Positions 42,084 to 51,551 are shown, numbered from the stretch's first letter. The stretch is DNA of 64,000 nt from an uncultured Bacteroidia bacterium (GCA_902801205.1 CADCHE010000011.1:1-64000), one strand, 5' to 3'. Program-made: numbers and translations. The notes: a model not told the origin generated them from the sequence alone.

Positions 42084-43727
42084 TTACCGGAGAGAAGCGA
42101 CGGCATTGAGGAGCCAGCCGGGGCGGGAATCGAACCATTCCTTGGCGACCATGTAGCACTGTTCCACAGGCACTTCGCCCCCGTGCCAGCGCTTGTTGTC
42201 CTGCACCAGGGAGGCATCGAGTGCTTTCCCCGTGTCGGAATTGGCGAAGTTCTTCAAGTAGTTGGCCGTCACCTTGCAGATCGTCCGGGCATTCCCTTCG
42301 CACACGTTGGCATAGGCTTCCCGGAATGCCGGATTCGTACTGAAAAGCAGTGTCGGAAAGTAATTCGCGCCCCAGATGTGCGCAGTGGCCCAGGTGTCTT
42401 TCCGCTGGTAGATGCCGTCGAAATCCCAGAGATTGGCCATCGCCAGTTTCGAATTGTCCGTAGCGTCGTACTTGGTCAGGTACATGTTCGATCCGGCGCC
42501 GTCCAGGCTGCCCAGGATGTCGTGTGCGGCCAGCCAGCGGGCGAAGGAGACGACATCGATACGCTGCTCGTATGTGCCGTCTACAATCGCGCTTTCCACC
42601 CGGCCGATGTATTTCCGGATATAGGCGACCTCCTCGGGCGTAACGTCGTCCGAATCGGGATATTTGAACGTATAGGCCATGCTCGGATTCCATCCGTTGG
42701 TGAACGTGACGTCCTCGTTCCACCAGTAGGCGTCGTACTCGATGACATAGCCGGCCTTGCTGACCCTCAGGCGGCAGTCCTCGTTGCGTTTTACCGATTC
42801 TGCGAGCATGTATACGCCTCGGTAGTCACCGTTGAATACGAGGTTGACGAACTGGAAGGCAGGGGTCCATGACATGCCGATCAGTTCGTTGACCTTCAAG
42901 CCGGCCAGCATTTTGAGCTGGTCGTACCGGAGCAGCAGCCATTCCTTGTCCTTGTACTTGGCGTCGTTGCCGCGGCCCAGCAGGTCCGCTTTTTTCTGCA
43001 GCTTGATCTTGAAAGGCTTTTTCGCCGGGTAGGCGCTGGTGTTGCCGCGGATCTTGACGGTCATCCCGCTCGCGTCCTTCTTGTAATTGCCGCTGGCGTA
43101 GCGGATTTCGTCTCCGGAAAGGATGGTGACCGAACCGGGCACTTTCGTGGCGTTGCGGATGCCTCCGCCCATGCAGCCGGGCGGACAGGATACATAGTCG
43201 CAGCGCGGCTCCTCGCCGTTTTCCGTGATGATCCGTACGAGCGGAAGCCCCAGGTCCAGCACGGCCCTCGTAGCCGGGTCGCAGGCACAGTTGACCTTGA
43301 ACCCGTCCGAGCGGCTTTTCCGGCCGTAGGCGTCCGTGAGCTGGAGACAGCACAGTTCTTCGTAGGTATGCTTGACGAAGGAGTCTTCCAGCCAGACACG
43401 GTATTTCCCCACGTCGGCATAGCTGTCGCTGAGCGGAGCGATGCGCTTGATGCGGAAACTGAAAGCGGCGTCGGTCCCATACTGGTTGCTCAGTGAAATG
43501 GCGCACCGGCCGTTTTCTACGTCGTAGTCGAACGCCGCCTCATAGGGATTGACCTTGAAATCCACATAGGCCTCACCGCCCGATGTCAGCGAGACGGACT
43601 TCGTAAGCATGGCCAGTTTTGCGAGGGTTGGCAGCGGTTCGTCCGGCTTCTCTTCCGCTGGATGGGAACAGGCGGACAGAAGCAGGCAGAGTGCAGCAGT
43701 CCATCGGATGACAACCCTCTTGTCCAT
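42084..43727 (-). CDS. CotH-type kinase-like lipoprotein
   Basis: The product has 547 residues. MDKRVVIRWTAALCLLLSACS is a lipoprotein signal with lipobox LSAC. After a 150-residue beta domain comes the CotH core: KIRGNTSAYPAKKPFKIKLQKK, LLRYDQLKMLAGLKVNELIGM, FNGDYRGVYMLAE and NLWDFDG. Spore-coat CotH is an atypical protein kinase, and many Bacteroidota carry exported CotH proteins of unknown target. Here it should face the periplasm or the surface. It is the last gene of the run from 49048 and lies 6 bases after the esterase gene. Confidence 0.87.
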   Translation of the reverse strand: MDKRVVIRWTAALCLLLSACSHPAEEKPDEPLPTLAKLAMLTKSVSLTSGGEAYVDFKVNPYEAAFDYDVENGRCAISLSNQYGTDAAFSFRIKRIAPLSDSYADVGKYRVWLEDSFVKHTYEELCCLQLTDAYGRKSRSDGFKVNCACDPATRAVLDLGLPLVRIITENGEEPRCDYVSCPPGCMGGGIRNATKVPGSVTILSGDEIRYASGNYKKDASGMTVKIRGNTSAYPAKKPFKIKLQKKADLLGRGNDAKYKDKEWLLLRYDQLKMLAGLKVNELIGMSWTPAFQFVNLVFNGDYRGVYMLAESVKRNEDCRLRVSKAGYVIEYDAYWWNEDVTFTNGWNPSMAYTFKYPDSDDVTPEEVAYIRKYIGRVESAIVDGTYEQRIDVVSFARWLAAHDILGSLDGAGSNMYLTKYDATDNSKLAMANLWDFDGIYQRKDTWATAHIWGANYFPTLLFSTNPAFREAYANVCEGNARTICKVTANYLKNFANSDTGKALDASLVQDNKRWHGGEVPVEQCYMVAKEWFDSRPGWLLNAVASLR

Positions 43728-43733
43728 AGCGTC

Positions 43734-45818
43734 TTACCGTTCTGATAAAAACCGCGCCATGGCCTGGAAGAACGGGTGGCGGAAGTCGCGGAACGGGTCT
43801 TCGCCGAACTGTTCCGTCCGGAAACCCCAGCCGTGCCCACCGGCGGGGAAGGCGTGCAACTCGCACGGGACACCATTCCGGTGGAGCGCTTCGTAATAGC
43901 GCAGTTCGTTTTCAGGCGGTACCATATCGTCGTCGGTGCAGAAGACGAGGAATGTCGGCGGCGTGTCGGAAGCGACCTGGAGGTACGGTGTATGCCCCGC
44001 AACGGCCGCGTCGCGGCCGGCCTTGTTCCCGGCCCATGCCGCCCGTTCGCCAATCATGTTGGACGTGCTCATCTCGTGCCCGACGCCGTCCACGCAGGAC
44101 GTGACGGGATAAATCAGCACGGCGAAGTCCGGGCGGGTGAGGGGATCCGTGTAGAGGGTGCTGGCGGTGGCGGCCAGGTGCCCGCCGGCCGAAAATCCCA
44201 GGATCCCGATCTGCTCCACACCCCACTCCGCGGCATGTGCGCGGCACCAGCGGAACGTGTTCTGCACGTCGGCGAGCGGGATTTCCAGATGTCCGTTCGG
44301 CATGCGGTAATTCAGCACGGCTGCGCCGATGCCCTTGCTGCAGAGCCACCAGGCGACCGTCTCTCCTTCGTGGCGGGCGGAAGTGAAGGCGTATCCGCCG
44401 CCCGGAAGGACGATGACCATCTTCCCGACCGGCCGTTCCGGCAGGTACAGGTCGAATCGCACGCTGTCCCCCACATTGAAGAGCACGCCGTTCTGCCGGT
44501 CGTACACTTCCGGCCCGGTAACCCCGTTCGATGCGACCGGCCCGAGGGTGATGCCGTCGATTCCTTTGTCACTCCGCTGCCCCTCAGGGTAGAGACGGAC
44601 GCTTTCCCGCGGCTTCGTCTCATCGATCCGTGGTGCACCCGGCAGGATGGCCAGCCGCTCCCGGTCGTTCCGCTGCAGGGCGAGCCAGCGGTCCAGTTCG
44701 TCGCTGAACTCGGGCCGACAGGCGCCGAGGTTGTCCTGGAAGGTGCCGGGATCGAGCCCGATGGCCGGATCTGTAAAACTCCATCCGTGCCCGCCGTACG
44801 GGTATATATGCAGTTCGGCGCTCACGCCGTTCTGCTTCAGCGCGCGGTAGAAGCAGATGGCGTTTTCCACGTCGACGTCGTTGTCGTCGGTGCTGGTGGC
44901 GATGAAGGTGGGCGGCGTCTGTGCCGTGACATTGTTCTGCGTGGAGTAGTCTTCCACCAGGGACTTCCACGTGTTCCGCATCGTAAAGATGGCGTCGACG
45001 CTTCCGGTTCCGTTCCGGCGTCCGTCCCAACGCTCTGGCGCGCCGATGAGGTTGTCCCGCGTCTCGAAGTCACCGAATGCTTCCCCGAAGGAGATGACCG
45101 GGTAGCAGAGGATGGCGAAATCCGGCCGCGTTTCCTCGCTGGTGAACAGCGTTTCCGCACAGGAAGCAAGGTGCCCGCCGGCGGAAAATCCTGCGACGCC
45201 GATCTGGCGCACCCCCCATTCCGCGGCATGGAAGCGGCAGTAGCGCAGCGCGTTCTGGACGTCCTGCAGCGGTACTTCCCACCGGCCGCCGGGCATCCTG
45301 TATTTCAGGACGGCGCAGGCGATGCCCCTGTCCCACAACCATTTGGCCATGTAGGCGCCTTCGCCCCAGGTGGAGAGTCCGGCATATCCGCCACCGGGGC
45401 AGCAGACGACCATCTGCCCGTTGCATTCGGGCGGCAGGTAGAGGTCGACCCGGGCACTGTCCGTCACATTGAGCATGAAACCGCCCGGCAAGGGGATTTC
45501 CGGCCCTTGGACCGCGCTTTCCCACATCGGCCCTCCGGTGACAGCTACGCCGTTTTCGACGATGCCCTTGCCTCCTTCCTCTCCGAGCGGATAGAGAAAA
45601 AAGGTTTTCGTGGGGGCGAAGTTCCCCAGTCCGAACGGACTCAGCGCAGTCAGGCGTTGTTCCATCGGGAGGGCCGGCGCACCGGTCTTCAGGGTAATCG
45701 TCGTACCGTCCAGGAGGTTTTTCTTTGCTTTGCGCCGCTGGGCGGAAGCAGGGGCGGCGGTGAGGATGGATGCGGCCAGCAGGGCAGCCAGCACTTGCAG
45801 GATACGGGTTCGTTTCAT
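43734..45818 (-). CDS. exported tandem alpha/beta-hydrolase (two esterase domains in one chain)
   Basis: The product has 694 residues with a signal peptide (MKRTRILQVLAALLAASILTAAPASAQ). Two complete esterase domains follow. Both carry PGGGYA, then the nucleophile elbow GFSAGGHLA (near residues 215 and 555), then an Asp in TDDNDV or TDDDMV and the catalytic His in PYGGHGWSF or PAGGHGWGF. The domains resemble acetyl-xylan and related carbohydrate esterases. The pair is an internal duplication; both active sites look intact. Substrates are probably acetylated glycans in the periplasm. It follows yihY by 4 bases. Confidence 0.87.
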   Translation of the reverse strand: MKRTRILQVLAALLAASILTAAPASAQRRKAKKNLLDGTTITLKTGAPALPMEQRLTALSPFGLGNFAPTKTFFLYPLGEEGGKGIVENGVAVTGGPMWESAVQGPEIPLPGGFMLNVTDSARVDLYLPPECNGQMVVCCPGGGYAGLSTWGEGAYMAKWLWDRGIACAVLKYRMPGGRWEVPLQDVQNALRYCRFHAAEWGVRQIGVAGFSAGGHLASCAETLFTSEETRPDFAILCYPVISFGEAFGDFETRDNLIGAPERWDGRRNGTGSVDAIFTMRNTWKSLVEDYSTQNNVTAQTPPTFIATSTDDNDVDVENAICFYRALKQNGVSAELHIYPYGGHGWSFTDPAIGLDPGTFQDNLGACRPEFSDELDRWLALQRNDRERLAILPGAPRIDETKPRESVRLYPEGQRSDKGIDGITLGPVASNGVTGPEVYDRQNGVLFNVGDSVRFDLYLPERPVGKMVIVLPGGGYAFTSARHEGETVAWWLCSKGIGAAVLNYRMPNGHLEIPLADVQNTFRWCRAHAAEWGVEQIGILGFSAGGHLAATASTLYTDPLTRPDFAVLIYPVTSCVDGVGHEMSTSNMIGERAAWAGNKAGRDAAVAGHTPYLQVASDTPPTFLVFCTDDDMVPPENELRYYEALHRNGVPCELHAFPAGGHGWGFRTEQFGEDPFRDFRHPFFQAMARFLSER

Positions 45819-45822
45819 GCGG

Positions 45823-46770
45823 TCAGGATTGTTCCGACCCCTCGGCCGGGAGCTGGTCCTGTTCGCCGATGGTCTGGAAGGAATAGGTGAATTGGACGCC
45901 GAAGATGATGATGAGCCATCCGAAGCGGAGCCACAGAAGGAAAAGCGGAATCGCGGCGATGGTGCCGTATACGGCGTTGAGCCGCGTCACCATGAGTTGC
46001 GTTTCCAGGTACAGGTACTGCAGCAGGGTGAAGGCGATACCGGAGATGAGCGCCGCCTGCAGGGCATACTTGTAATGGACGTGCGTGTTCGGGATGAACT
46101 TGTACATCGACGACAGCGTGAAGATGGTGATGACGGCGAAGATCAACCAGCCCAGCAGGGACTGGATCTTTTCCGTCACCCCGGGAATCTTCGGGAAAAT
46201 CCAGTCGAACACGTTGGTGTACACGACGGATCCCAGGAAGAAGATGACGATGATGAAGGGGATGAGGAGCGTGATGCCCATGTCCACCAGGTAACTCTTC
46301 CCCCGCGTCCGGTTCTGCGGGATTTCCCAGACGATGTTGAAGACTTTCTCGACACGGTCCATCATCCAGATGATGAGCCAGATGAACAGCAGGGCGTTGA
46401 CGATGCCGAAAACGCCCGACTGGGCCGTTGCGAGGATGTTGTCCGCCGCGTGGATGATCCATTCCACGAAAGGGTTGTCGCTTCCGAAGTTCGAATAGAG
46501 CAGGTTCTGCAGCCGGAAATCCAGCTGCAGCCCGCCGGTCAGGGCGAAGCAGACGGCCAGCAGGGGAATGGCGGCCAGCGTGCAGAAGTAGCAGAGCGAG
46601 ACGGAAAGCAATCCGACGTTGTTGCGCCCGATCTGCTGGACTGCATTCAGGCAGACCTTCAAATCATGGACAAGGCGGGCCTTCCCCTGGGAGAGGGCCC
46701 GCATGTCCAAGTGCCAGATATCCTCCGTGATGAATCGCTTTGCGATGTGGAGGGTCTCTTTGATCTTCAT
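45823..46770 (-). CDS. YihY/BrkB family membrane protein
   Basis: The product has 315 residues and six membrane helices. Family markers are NVGLLSVSLCYFCTLAAIPLLAVCFAL near helix 1, WLIIWMMDRVEKVFNIVWEIPQNR, HVHYKYALQAALISGIAFTLLQYLYL and TRLNAVYGTIAAIPLFLLWLRFGWLIIIFGVQFTYSF. The function of the family is not established; it is not the tRNA processing enzyme once proposed. It starts 3 bases after the HTH gene. Confidence 0.9.
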   Translation of the reverse strand: MKIKETLHIAKRFITEDIWHLDMRALSQGKARLVHDLKVCLNAVQQIGRNNVGLLSVSLCYFCTLAAIPLLAVCFALTGGLQLDFRLQNLLYSNFGSDNPFVEWIIHAADNILATAQSGVFGIVNALLFIWLIIWMMDRVEKVFNIVWEIPQNRTRGKSYLVDMGITLLIPFIIVIFFLGSVVYTNVFDWIFPKIPGVTEKIQSLLGWLIFAVITIFTLSSMYKFIPNTHVHYKYALQAALISGIAFTLLQYLYLETQLMVTRLNAVYGTIAAIPLFLLWLRFGWLIIIFGVQFTYSFQTIGEQDQLPAEGSEQS

Positions 46771-46773
46771 CGT

Positions 46774-46977
46774 TCACTCACGGTATTCGAGCAGGTCGCC
46801 AGGCTGGCAGTCGAGCGCCTTGCACAGGGCGTCCAGCGTCGACAGACGCACCCCTTTGGCCTTGCCTGTCTTCAGGATGGAGAGGTTGACGGCGGAGATG
46901 CCGATCTTCGAGGCAAGCTCGTTCGAGGACATTTTCCGCTTTGCCAGCATCACATCGACATTGACGATGATCGGCAT
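46774..46977 (-). CDS. small XRE/Cro-type HTH regulator, paralogue of 39772-40017
   Basis: The product has 67 residues, a single HTH domain starting MPIIVNVDVMLAKRKMSSNE. It matches the regulator at 39772-40017 over its full length, with about 70 percent identity by eye and the shared phrases NLSILKTGKAK and CQPGDLLEYR. Spacing of 3-4 bases on both sides places it inside the flotillin operon. It may regulate that operon. Confidence 0.92.
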   Translation of the reverse strand: MPIIVNVDVMLAKRKMSSNELASKIGISAVNLSILKTGKAKGVRLSTLDALCKALDCQPGDLLEYRE

Positions 46978-46981
46978 ACCG

Positions 46982-48409
46982 CTAACCCTCCTTTTCAGCC
47001 GGGGCGGCTTCCTGCTCTTCCGGAGCGTCCTTGCCCTTCAGGTAGGAAGGCAGATCGAGACCGGCCATCTTGAAGAGGTCCTGGAGCGGGGGAACGGAGC
47101 CCATCAGACCGGAGATGAAACCGGCCGTAGAGGACTTCCCGTCCTTTCCGGCTCCGTTGCCGTCCCAGACGGTGACCTTGTCGATCTTGATGCCCTTGAC
47201 GGCTTCGACCTGGGTCTTCACCAGTTCGGGCAGTTTGTCGGAAATCAGCATGGTGATGGCTTCGCGGGCGTCGCCGCCGGCCGCCTCGACCAGCTTGCCG
47301 AAACCGTCCGCTTGCTTGGTGAGGATTTCGAGGGTACCGCGGGCCTGCGCGTCCATCTTGGCGAAGATCGCGTCGGCTTCACCCTTGGCGGTGCGGCGCA
47401 GTTTCTCGGCTTCCGCCTCGGCCTCGATGATCAGGCGCTGCTTCTCGATCTCTGCGGGAACGACGATGTTCGCTTGCTGGGTCGCCTTTTCACGCTCGGC
47501 ACGGGCAAGCTCGGCGTCGCGCTCGCTCTGGTAGGCTTCCTGGAGCGCCTTCGCGGCCTGCACCTTTTCTGCGGCGACGGCCACGCGGGCCGCTTCCGCC
47601 TCCTTTTCGCGCCGGAGGGCGTCGGAATTGGCGATGGCGATCTTGGAGCTGTTCTCACCTTCCACGGCCAGGGCGTTCGCTTCCGCCGTCTTGATACGGG
47701 TATCACGGGTGGTTTCGGCAATCCGGATGTCCTTGTCCCGGTCGGCTTCCGCCTTACCGATCTCACCGAAGCGGTTCTGTTCGGCGACGCTCTTCTTCGC
47801 GTCGTTGATCGCCTTGGCGGCGGCTTCCTTACCGAGGGCTTCGATGTACCCGGACTCGTCGCGGATATCGGTGACGTTCACGTTGATGAGTTTGAGGCCG
47901 ATCTTGCGGAGTTCGGCTTCCACGTTGGTGGAGACGTTCGCCAGGAACTTGTCCCGGTCTGCGTTGATCTCCTCGATGTCCATCGTCGCGATGACCAGAC
48001 GCAGCTGGCCGAAAAGGATATCCGTTGCAATGCTCTGGATGCTGTCCACGGACAGGCCCAGCAGTCGCTCGGCGGCGTTGGTCATGTTCTCCGGGTCCGT
48101 CGAAATACCGACGGTGAACCGGCAGGGGACGTCGACACGGATGTTCTGCTTGGACAGGGCGTTGGTCAGGTTGCATTCGATGGAGATGGGCTTGAGGTCC
48201 AGGAACGCATAGTCCTGGAAGACCGGCCAGATGAAGGCGGCGCCACCGTGGATACAGCGGGCGGAGGAGATGGAACCGGAAGCGTTCTTGCCGGTCTTAC
48301 CGTAGATGACGAGGATCTTGTCGGAAGGGCAGCGGCGATAGCGCTTCAGAATGGCGGCCAGCGTGACGAACAGGACCGCTACGATAATCAGAATAAGCGT
48401 GATATCCAT
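46982..48409 (-). CDS. flotillin-like SPFH protein
   Basis: The product has 475 residues. One N-terminal membrane helix (ITLILIIVAVLFVTLAAIL) is followed by the SPFH domain (residues 30-190, with GGAAFIWPVFQDYAFLDLKPISIE). A long Ala/Glu/Lys-rich coiled coil (200-370) and a C-terminal domain come after. Flotillins form large membrane rings and organise membrane domains. The upstream gene encodes an NfeD-type protein, the usual partner. Confidence 0.93.
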   Translation of the reverse strand: MDITLILIIVAVLFVTLAAILKRYRRCPSDKILVIYGKTGKNASGSISSARCIHGGAAFIWPVFQDYAFLDLKPISIECNLTNALSKQNIRVDVPCRFTVGISTDPENMTNAAERLLGLSVDSIQSIATDILFGQLRLVIATMDIEEINADRDKFLANVSTNVEAELRKIGLKLINVNVTDIRDESGYIEALGKEAAAKAINDAKKSVAEQNRFGEIGKAEADRDKDIRIAETTRDTRIKTAEANALAVEGENSSKIAIANSDALRREKEAEAARVAVAAEKVQAAKALQEAYQSERDAELARAEREKATQQANIVVPAEIEKQRLIIEAEAEAEKLRRTAKGEADAIFAKMDAQARGTLEILTKQADGFGKLVEAAGGDAREAITMLISDKLPELVKTQVEAVKGIKIDKVTVWDGNGAGKDGKSSTAGFISGLMGSVPPLQDLFKMAGLDLPSYLKGKDAPEEQEAAPAEKEG

Positions 48410-48427
48410 AATAAAATACGATGGTTT

Positions 48428-49048
48428 TTAAATGATTCCGGACTGAAGTTCCTCCACCAGGAGGATGGTGTTGTTGATGACTTCGGTCACCTTGATGGGC
48501 GTACCGGTCTTGATGGCGTCGCCGTCGGTGACGGCTTCGTATTCACGGACGGCGCCCTGGATGGTGATCTGCACCTTGCCGGTGCCGGAGCGTTCGCCGG
48601 GAATGGTCAGGTAGGTCTGGCCCTGGCAGCCGACGGCCGACTTGTTCAGGTCGATGTTGCCGCTCTGCTGCATGCCGTAGAGCCATTTGAACATCCACAT
48701 GACGGCCGCGACGAGGGCGATGCCCACGAGACCGGCGATCAGGTAGAGGAGGGCGTTCGAGGAGATGCTGTCACGCAGCAGGATGGCCGACCAGCCGAAG
48801 CCGAGGAAGAAGTTGACGAAGTTGCGGAACGTCAGCAGGTTCATGCCAGGATCCGCGTCCAGGCCCGTGCCGTCGTGCGCGATGTCGGCGCCCACGTCGT
48901 CGGGAACGTCGAAGTCCGTGTCGGCGCCCGTGTCACCGAGCCCCATGAAGGTCAGGATGCTCTGGATGATGAAAACCAGCGTCGCCGTCAGGGTGATGCC
49001 CCACAGGATCTGCATTGTCGGGGTCAAAGATGTCCACCAGGTATTCAT
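48428..49048 (-). CDS. NfeD-like membrane protein, flotillin partner
   Basis: The product has 206 residues; the start was set at MNTWWTSLTPTMQ, because the 20 codons before it lie in the promoter. Membrane helices are at about 15-35, 80-100 and 105-130. The last 75 residues form an OB-like domain with SAVGCQGQTYLTIPGERSGTGKVQITIQGAVREYEAVTDG, as in YuaF/NfeD proteins. NfeD proteins usually act with the flotillin encoded next to them. It opens the six-gene run and has a clear promoter. Confidence 0.88.
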   Translation of the reverse strand: MNTWWTSLTPTMQILWGITLTATLVFIIQSILTFMGLGDTGADTDFDVPDDVGADIAHDGTGLDADPGMNLLTFRNFVNFFLGFGWSAILLRDSISSNALLYLIAGLVGIALVAAVMWMFKWLYGMQQSGNIDLNKSAVGCQGQTYLTIPGERSGTGKVQITIQGAVREYEAVTDGDAIKTGTPIKVTEVINNTILLVEELQSGII

Positions 49049-49076
49049 AAGCGTAATGTGTGATAGGTTTCTGTGG

Positions 49077-49106
49077 CAAATATATAAATAATTTATGAAA
49101 AACAAC
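49077..49106 (-). promoter_or_regulatory. promoter of the NfeD-flotillin operon
   Basis: On the minus strand GTTG (49103-49106) and TATATTTG (49077-49084) are 18 bases apart. The ATG follows 28 bases downstream. Confidence 0.75.
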
Positions 49107-49133
49107 AATTAATATTGAAATTTCATTAAAAAA

Positions 49134-51446
49134 TTATTTTTTCGATCTTCTGCTCCCGTCCGCTCCGGGCGGGCAGTCCCGCCGGCGGGTCCCCCAGCGC
49201 ATGTCCGGGTGGTCCTGCAGGGTGAATTCCACCGTGACATCCCCGTTGAAGAGATCCTTGCCGCGGAAGTAGTTCCGGCGGTATTTCTTCCCGTTCACTC
49301 GGATGCCGGAAATGTACGGGTGGTCCTTGTCCGCGGCGGGCGCCAGCAGCGTCAGCGTCCCTTTCGCGTGCTTGAGCGTCACTTTCCGGAACATGGGTGT
49401 GCCGATGACGAAGATGTCCTGCCCGTGCGTGACGGGGTAGAAGCCCAGGGCGCTCATCACGTACCAGGCCGACATCTGGCCGGTGTCGTCGTTCCCGCAC
49501 AGGCCGGCGGGACCGGTGTGGTACTGGGAGTACAGCACGTCGCGTACCTTCTCCTGGCACTTCCAGGGTTTCCGCGCGTAATTATACATATAGATGACGT
49601 GGTGCACCGGCTCGTTGGTATGGGCATACTGTCCCAGGTAGCCGAACTGGTCCGGGTTGGAGGCGATGTAGGCCTTCTGTCCGGGGGGCGCCGTGAGGAA
49701 GAGGGAGTCGAGCGTCCCGGTGAAGGCCTCGCGTCCGCCCATCAGTTCCATGAGCCCGTACACGTCGTGCGGGACGAAGAACGTGTACTGGTAGCTGTTC
49801 CCTTCGCAGAAGTCCGAGATCTCGCCGTATCCGCCGTCGTAGAGCGGGTCGAAGCCGGGCCGCCAGGTGCCGTCGGCGTTCCGGCCGCGCATGAAGCCGG
49901 CCTCCGGGTCGAAGACGTTGCGGAACCAGCGGGCGTACCGCATGTATTCCCTGTAGTCTTTTTTCTTGCCGAGCATCCGCGCCATCTGGGCGATGCACCA
50001 GTCGTCGTAACAGTATTCCAGCGTCTTGGACGTTGCGTGCGTTTCCAGGTCGCACGGAACGTAGCCGTACTGGCGGTAGTATTTCGCACCGCGGAATTTC
50101 CGGCAGAAGAAGCCGAAGGTATCGCGCTGGGCGGAGACTTTCATCGCTTCCAGCAGCGAATCGGCGGGGAAGTCCCGGATGCCGCGTGCGTAGGCGGAGG
50201 CGATGACAGGCATCGCGTGGAGGCCCGTCATGCACATGTTCTCCTCGCCGTTGATCGTCCAGATGGGCAGCTGTCCGCAGTGGCGCCAGTGGTCAAGGAA
50301 GGTCTTCATCAGGTCGGCCGTCACGTCCGGACGCAGGATCGACACCAGCGGGTTCTGCGCACGGAATGTGTCCCAGAGCCCCAGTACGCCGGCATAATAG
50401 CGGTAGGAGGCCTTGTGGGCCCGGAAGTCGCTGCTGCGGTAACCGCCGTCCACGTCGCTGTAGAGCTGCGGGTACATCAGCGCGAAATAGAGGCTGGTGT
50501 AGAACAGTTGCTTCTGCTCGGAGTCTCCGTCGAATACCTGGATGGCGGAGAGTTCCCTGTCCCAGGCCTCCCGCGCGCGCTGACGGATCTCGTCGAACGC
50601 GACCCCGGCCGCTTCGGCTTCCCAGTTCATCCGGGCGCCTTCCTCGCTGACGGGGGAGTAGCCGACCTGCACCTCCAGCGGAAGTCCGTCGTCCGCGAAT
50701 TCCAGTACGGCCCGTACGTCTCGGCTGGTGATGTCCCGGCTCGTCGAGGGACGCCGGTCGTTATACAGCCGTACGCCGGTGACGGGCTTGTTGAAGTGGG
50801 CGTGAAAGCAGGCATGCTCTTCCGGCGACCAGCCTTCCGTCACCCGGTAGCCGCAGACATTGTATTCGTCGATGATGCGGATCCGGCTGACCATCACGGT
50901 GTCGTGGAATTCTTCGGGTACCGTGGTGGCGCGTGAAGCGTTTCCGCGTTTCATGTCGATGCAGAAATACTGGCGCTTCGACCCGGTGGGGAAGGTATAG
51001 CGGTGGACGCCGCACCGGTCCGTTGCGGAGAGTTCCGCCCGGATGCCGAAATCCAGCAGGTCGACGCTGTAATAGCCCGGTTCGGCTTGCTCCCGCTCGT
51101 GCGAGTAGGCGCTACGGATGTCCTCGGGCCAGGTCTTCAGCGAAAGCCAGTCGCGGTCGGCGGGCAGCGGCATCACACAAATGTCCTGCATGTCGCCGCC
51201 ACCGTTCCCGCAGGCATGCGAGTGGCTGAAACTGACGATGTCCGGGTGGTCGTAGTGGTATCCGCAGCCGATGTAGTACGTGTCAGGGCCGAGTTGGACC
51301 ATGCCGAAGGGGGTGACGGCCAGGGGAATGATGCGGCCGTCCAGGCCGGTCCCCGTCATCGCGCGGACGAACGAGGTGGGGGCAGGCTGCGCGGAGGCCA
51401 GGACGCCCGCCAGGAAGACGATGAAACAGAAGAAGATCTTTTTCAT
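49134..51446 (-). CDS. exported alpha-mannosidase, glycoside hydrolase family 92
   Basis: The product has 770 residues from MKKIFFCFIVFLAGVLASAQ, a signal peptide. GH92 features are GTGLDGRIIPLAVTPFGMVQLGPDT, SFSHSHACGNGGGD, the YYAGVLGLWDTFRAQNPL motif, QLPIWTINGEENMCMTGLHAMPVIA, and the catalytic block GLCGNDDTGQMSAWYVMSALGFYPV. The enzymes are calcium-dependent exo-alpha-mannosidases that trim host or yeast mannans. No SusC/SusD pair is near, so it is not in a typical polysaccharide utilisation locus. The in-frame region upstream of this ATG lies in the promoter. Confidence 0.95.
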   Translation of the reverse strand: MKKIFFCFIVFLAGVLASAQPAPTSFVRAMTGTGLDGRIIPLAVTPFGMVQLGPDTYYIGCGYHYDHPDIVSFSHSHACGNGGGDMQDICVMPLPADRDWLSLKTWPEDIRSAYSHEREQAEPGYYSVDLLDFGIRAELSATDRCGVHRYTFPTGSKRQYFCIDMKRGNASRATTVPEEFHDTVMVSRIRIIDEYNVCGYRVTEGWSPEEHACFHAHFNKPVTGVRLYNDRRPSTSRDITSRDVRAVLEFADDGLPLEVQVGYSPVSEEGARMNWEAEAAGVAFDEIRQRAREAWDRELSAIQVFDGDSEQKQLFYTSLYFALMYPQLYSDVDGGYRSSDFRAHKASYRYYAGVLGLWDTFRAQNPLVSILRPDVTADLMKTFLDHWRHCGQLPIWTINGEENMCMTGLHAMPVIASAYARGIRDFPADSLLEAMKVSAQRDTFGFFCRKFRGAKYYRQYGYVPCDLETHATSKTLEYCYDDWCIAQMARMLGKKKDYREYMRYARWFRNVFDPEAGFMRGRNADGTWRPGFDPLYDGGYGEISDFCEGNSYQYTFFVPHDVYGLMELMGGREAFTGTLDSLFLTAPPGQKAYIASNPDQFGYLGQYAHTNEPVHHVIYMYNYARKPWKCQEKVRDVLYSQYHTGPAGLCGNDDTGQMSAWYVMSALGFYPVTHGQDIFVIGTPMFRKVTLKHAKGTLTLLAPAADKDHPYISGIRVNGKKYRRNYFRGKDLFNGDVTVEFTLQDHPDMRWGTRRRDCPPGADGSRRSKK

Positions 51447-51470
51447 CCTAAGCAAATGTTTTGGTTTCCT

Positions 51471-51478
51471 CAAACTTA
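51471..51478 (-). promoter_or_regulatory. -7 element of the GH92 gene
   Basis: TAAGTTTG on the minus strand fits TAnnTTTG and lies 24 bases before the ATG. Confidence 0.5.
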
Positions 51479-51501
51479 CACAAAAAAATACATAAAACAA
51501 A

Positions 51502-51540
51502 GAAGCCCGGCCGGAAAAGGGTCGGGCTTCTGGGAAGAGG
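51502..51540 (-). terminator. terminator after the PFOR gene
   Basis: GAAGCCCG and CGGGCTTC frame a 23-base loop. On the minus strand a TTTGTTTT stretch follows. It lies 11 bases after the PFOR stop. Confidence 0.75.
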
Positions 51541-51551
51541 TCGGAAAACCG

